Source: Cytobacillus sp. S13-E01 (GTDB lineage Bacteria; Bacillota; Bacilli; Bacillales; Bacillaceae_L). Taken from it: a stretch of 55,694 nucleotides of DNA. The stretch is from positions 1-55,694 of the forward strand of contig NZ_JARFVC010000025.1 in assembly GCF_029193815.1 (NCBI RefSeq). The letters are read 5' to 3'. Position numbers and translations under genes: made by a program. Shown here one piece after another: positions 53,422 to 55,694 of this stretch. Every line of letters begins with the position of its first letter. The stretch's first letter is position 1. The notes under the pieces were generated by a model. The model saw only the letters and a program-made list of their open reading frames with translations, did not search any database and had not been told where the DNA came from.

Positions 53422-54414
53422 ATGAAAAAACTATTTACTTTAGCTGCATTTGTATTTTTACTTGTGTTAGCAGGTTGTGGAACGAGCGAAGGGGCATCAG
53501 GATCAAAAGATAGTAAAAAAGTAATTATTGGGTACTTCCCGAATATCGATCATGCGCCAGCCATGGTAGCACGCGAAAAAGGGTACTTTGAAAGTCAATT
53601 AGGTGAGGATGTAACGATTGAATACAAAACTTTCCCAGATGGTGGTGCATTCATGACTGCCTTAAAAACAGGAGAGATTCATGCCGGACTTGTAGGGCCT
53701 GGACCAGTAATGAATAATTTTACAAACGGTGCTGACGTTAAAATTATTGCCGGTGCATCTTCTGGTGGTACTCACATTCTTGCAAGTAAAGAAAGTGGAA
53801 TTGAATCTGTAGATGATTTCGATGGTCAGACATTTATTACACCTGGTGTAGGTTGTACCCATGACGTACAAATGGAAACTTTCTTAAAAAATCTAGGAAT
53901 AACATCCGCTCGTATTGGCGGAACACTTAAGCATGTAACAGGAAACCCAGCACAGTACAAAGGGATGTTTGAATCAGGTAAAGTACAAATAGCTGCTGTT
54001 CCAGAGCCGTGGGCTTCACTATTAGTGAAAGAAGCAGGTGCGAAAATTATTGTAGATAGCACAGAGATTTCATTTGGTGAAACATTACCAAATACAATTC
54101 TAGTTACAAATAGTAAATTTATCGAAGAAGATAAAGATGTGATCCAACAAATTGTAAATGCAAACAAGGAAGCTGTCGATTTTATTAACGCCAACCCTGA
54201 AGAATCAAAGACAATCATGATGGATAGCATCAAAGAAATTACAAACCAAGAACTTGATGCAGATGTAGTTGATATGGCTTGGGGAAAAATCAGATTTACA
54301 ACTGAAGTAAACCAAGAAGTAATCCAAGAGTTTGCTAATGCTTCATTCGATTTAAAATTCCTAAAAGAAAAACCAGATTTCGCTAATTTAATTGATACTC
54401 AATTTATTGACTAA
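53422..54414 (+). CDS. SsuA/NMT1-type substrate-binding lipoprotein
   Basis: A 330-residue lipoprotein with lipobox LAGC (Cys19). IGYFPNIDHAPAMVAREKGYFE is the class signature for NitT/TauT binding proteins, and TPGVGCTHDVQMETFLKNLGI and AAVPEPWASLL are further marks. TGGAGGATGACGTGA precedes the ATG. It is anchored outside the membrane and confers substrate specificity, which I cannot predict. Confidence 0.9.
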   Translation: MKKLFTLAAFVFLLVLAGCGTSEGASGSKDSKKVIIGYFPNIDHAPAMVAREKGYFESQLGEDVTIEYKTFPDGGAFMTALKTGEIHAGLVGPGPVMNNFTNGADVKIIAGASSGGTHILASKESGIESVDDFDGQTFITPGVGCTHDVQMETFLKNLGITSARIGGTLKHVTGNPAQYKGMFESGKVQIAAVPEPWASLLVKEAGAKIIVDSTEISFGETLPNTILVTNSKFIEEDKDVIQQIVNANKEAVDFINANPEESKTIMMDSIKEITNQELDADVVDMAWGKIRFTTEVNQEVIQEFANASFDLKFLKEKPDFANLIDTQFID

Positions 54415-54415
54415 T

Positions 54416-54475
54416 GAAGAGACCCGCACTTAAGGGGCAGTAAAACCCCACTGAGGGAAGTTTTCTTTATTACAA
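54416..54475 (-). repeat. Second repeat family, copy F2c, reversed
   Basis: On the minus strand: AAAACTTCCCTCAGTGGGG, TTTTACTGCCCC, TTAAGTGCGGG. GGGG/CCCC and ACTT/AAGT can pair. It lies directly after the ABC importer operon and may act as its 3' hairpin. Confidence 0.65.
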
Positions 54476-54574
54476 ACGCCGAGTGATGACATGATAAACC
54501 GTTCCGTTTTTAAGGTGCAAAACGGTAAATTGACATTAGAAATGGCATACGAATCGACGTATGCCATTTTCCTT
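54476..54574 (+). repeat. Target-site repeat with terminator hairpin, interrupted by intron
   Basis: Inverted copy of 222-325. It contains AACGGTAAATTGACATTAG and the perfect 11-bp stem AATGGCATACG/CGTATGCCATT (54541-54551 with 54558-54568), then TTTTCCTT. The group II intron begins at the next base. Confidence 0.8.
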
Positions 54575-55694
54575 GTGCGCCCTGCATGGGTGAATACTCG
54601 GTGGTGAAAGTCCACTACAGGCTTGGCAGTAGGAACTGTTAGCGAAAGACAAGGTGGCTATCGTGAGGTAGTGGCTGAAGGAAGTCGGACGCAAACTCCT
54701 GAACTGACGAACAGAAACTAGATATAAGGCTGAATTAGGTCGGATAAGGTTGCAAGACAAACTGAAGTCCAATACTGCTCGAAACCTATACAGTAAATCT
54801 AGCAGTTACATGGGAGGAAAGTATTCACTCTTACCAGGGGAGGTCTTACGAGGGCACAGTGCAAGTTAAGTGATAACGAACCAGTGCAATCTTCATGGTG
54901 ACATGAGGATGAATCGTAAGAAGTCAGCCGAGGTCATAGTAGCGTTCGCTGACAGGACGTGAAGGACTGAACAATAATAATTTTGAGGATACAAGGAGGT
55001 GTGGAAATTGCGACAACCGCAGAAAACAGGGAAACCTGGCTACCGTCAGAGAGATAATGTGGAACATGAAGAGTATAACGGAGTGCATAGTAATTTCCAT
55101 GGTGAACTGAACAATCAAAATGGTGTAAATCTGTATGAGAGAATTCTTACAAGGAATAATCTCAATCAAGCCTACCTCCAAGTTGTCAGAAATAAGGGAG
55201 CCGCAGGCGTAGACGGTATGACTTACGACCAGTTACTCCCGCACTTGAAGGAGCACAGGGAAGAGTTACTAACGAAATTACATGACGGAACTTATAGCCC
55301 ACAACCCGTGTTGCGGGTTGAAATTCCAAAACCTAACGGTGGTGTAAGAAAATTAGGGATTCCAACTGTTATCGACCGGATGATTCAGCAAGCAATCAAT
55401 CAAGTCTTACAACCAATATTTGACCCTACGTTCTCCGATAATAGCTTTGGGTTTCGTCCGAAGCGTAGTGCACACCAGGCTATCATACAAGCGAAGTCGT
55501 ACTACGAGCAAGGGTACAGATACGTTGTAGATATGGATATGAAAGCTTATTTTGACACAGTGAACCACGATAAACTCATGTACTACATCGAGGAAAAGGT
55601 AAAAGATAAGCGTGTTTTACATCTTATCCGCCAATACCTCAAAAGCGGTATTATGGTAAACGGTTTAGTTCAAGCATCCAAAGAAGGAACTCCA
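54575..55694 (+). mobile_element. Group II intron, class C type, truncated by window end
   Basis: The intron RNA starts GTGCGCCCTGCATGGG, six bases after a terminator stem, the usual target of bacterial class C introns. Typical domain I strings follow (GGTGAAAGTCCACTACAGG, GAAGGAAGTCGGACGCAAACTCC, CTGCTCGAAACC), and then an internal reverse transcriptase ORF. Domains V and VI and the 3' end lie beyond the window. Confidence 0.88.
55008..55694 (+). CDS. ltrA: Group II intron reverse transcriptase/maturase, 5' part
   Basis: 229 codons are visible, open to the last base of the window. The TTG at 55008 follows AAGGAGGTGTGGAA. LYERILTRNNLNQAYLQVV, NKGAAGVDGMTYDQL, EIPKPNGGVRKLGIPTVIDR, NSFGFRPKRSAHQA and VVDMDMKAYFDTVNHDKL are the reverse transcriptase blocks 0 to 3 in order. 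The YADD catalytic block, the maturase X domain and any endonuclease domain would lie downstream. No frameshift is seen, so the element may be intact. Confidence 0.92.
   Translation, partial: MRQPQKTGKPGYRQRDNVEHEEYNGVHSNFHGELNNQNGVNLYERILTRNNLNQAYLQVVRNKGAAGVDGMTYDQLLPHLKEHREELLTKLHDGTYSPQPVLRVEIPKPNGGVRKLGIPTVIDRMIQQAINQVLQPIFDPTFSDNSFGFRPKRSAHQAIIQAKSYYEQGYRYVVDMDMKAYFDTVNHDKLMYYIEEKVKDKRVLHLIRQYLKSGIMVNGLVQASKEGTP

Overview
The window comes from an AT-rich, endospore-forming member of the Bacillaceae. Gene order follows the Bacillus subtilis block yjbA/trpS-opp-yjbC-spx-yjbE-mecA-coiA-pepF-yjbH/I/J/K/L/M/N/O-prpE-yjbQ-fabI-cotO-cotZ-yjcA-spoVIF-yjcD-yjcF/G/H closely enough that most genes can be named. 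Sporulation genes, a trpS T-box leader, AGGAGG-type ribosome binding sites and frequent TTG/GTG starts agree with this.

Layout. 1-655: repeats and a terminator. 655-8641: trpS with its T-box leader, a DUF3899 membrane protein, then the oligopeptide permease operon oppA-(terminator)-oppBCDF. 8642-12021: a composite repeat with a 20-copy, 51-bp array, a DUF4015 glycoside-hydrolase-like gene and more repeats. 12210-18639: redox and competence genes (yjbC, spx, yjbE, mecA, coiA) with a cardiolipin synthase. 19019-28346: pepF, yjbI-yjbH (globin and the Spx adaptor), yjbK-yjbJ, then yjbL-relQ-nadK-pseudouridine synthase, and prpE. 28544-32771: a RodA/FtsW-type gene, yjbQ antiporter and fabI; the thiamine genes that sit between yjbQ and fabI in B. 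subtilis are absent. 32816-34208: a second composite repeat with a 23-copy 51-bp array. 34550-39725: spore-coat island (cotO, two CotZ-like proteins, yjcA, several low-complexity proteins). 40757-44458: a complete spoVA-2mob operon ending in a DUF421-DUF1657 (2Duf) fusion. 45117-51575: spoVIF, yjcD helicase, an MBL-fold hydrolase, a DUF421 protein and yjcFGH. 51878-54414: an SsuBCA/TauT-type ABC importer. 54575-end: a group IIC intron with a truncated reverse transcriptase ORF.

Functional links. spx, yjbH (Spx degradation adaptor) and mecA (ClpC adaptor) form a regulated-proteolysis cluster. opp, mecA and coiA connect to competence. cotO, cotZ, spoVIF and the spoVA-2mob operon act in spore coat assembly and wet-heat resistance.

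The strongest unexplained structure is a dense family of modular intergenic repeats: 12 recognisable copies and one fragment. They start at a TAGCTCC box and end at a GCGCTTTTCTTA box. They sit behind Rho-independent terminators, and five of them abut or supply the stop codon of the convergent gene. Their central hairpin occurs in two sequence versions that both pair, and two members have a 51-bp minisatellite inserted in the middle. A second candidate is a short SGNS motif shared by three neighbouring coat-island proteins. A third is a structured-looking leader in front of yjbL-relQ. All calls come from reading the sequence and from remembered family knowledge; no database search was run.
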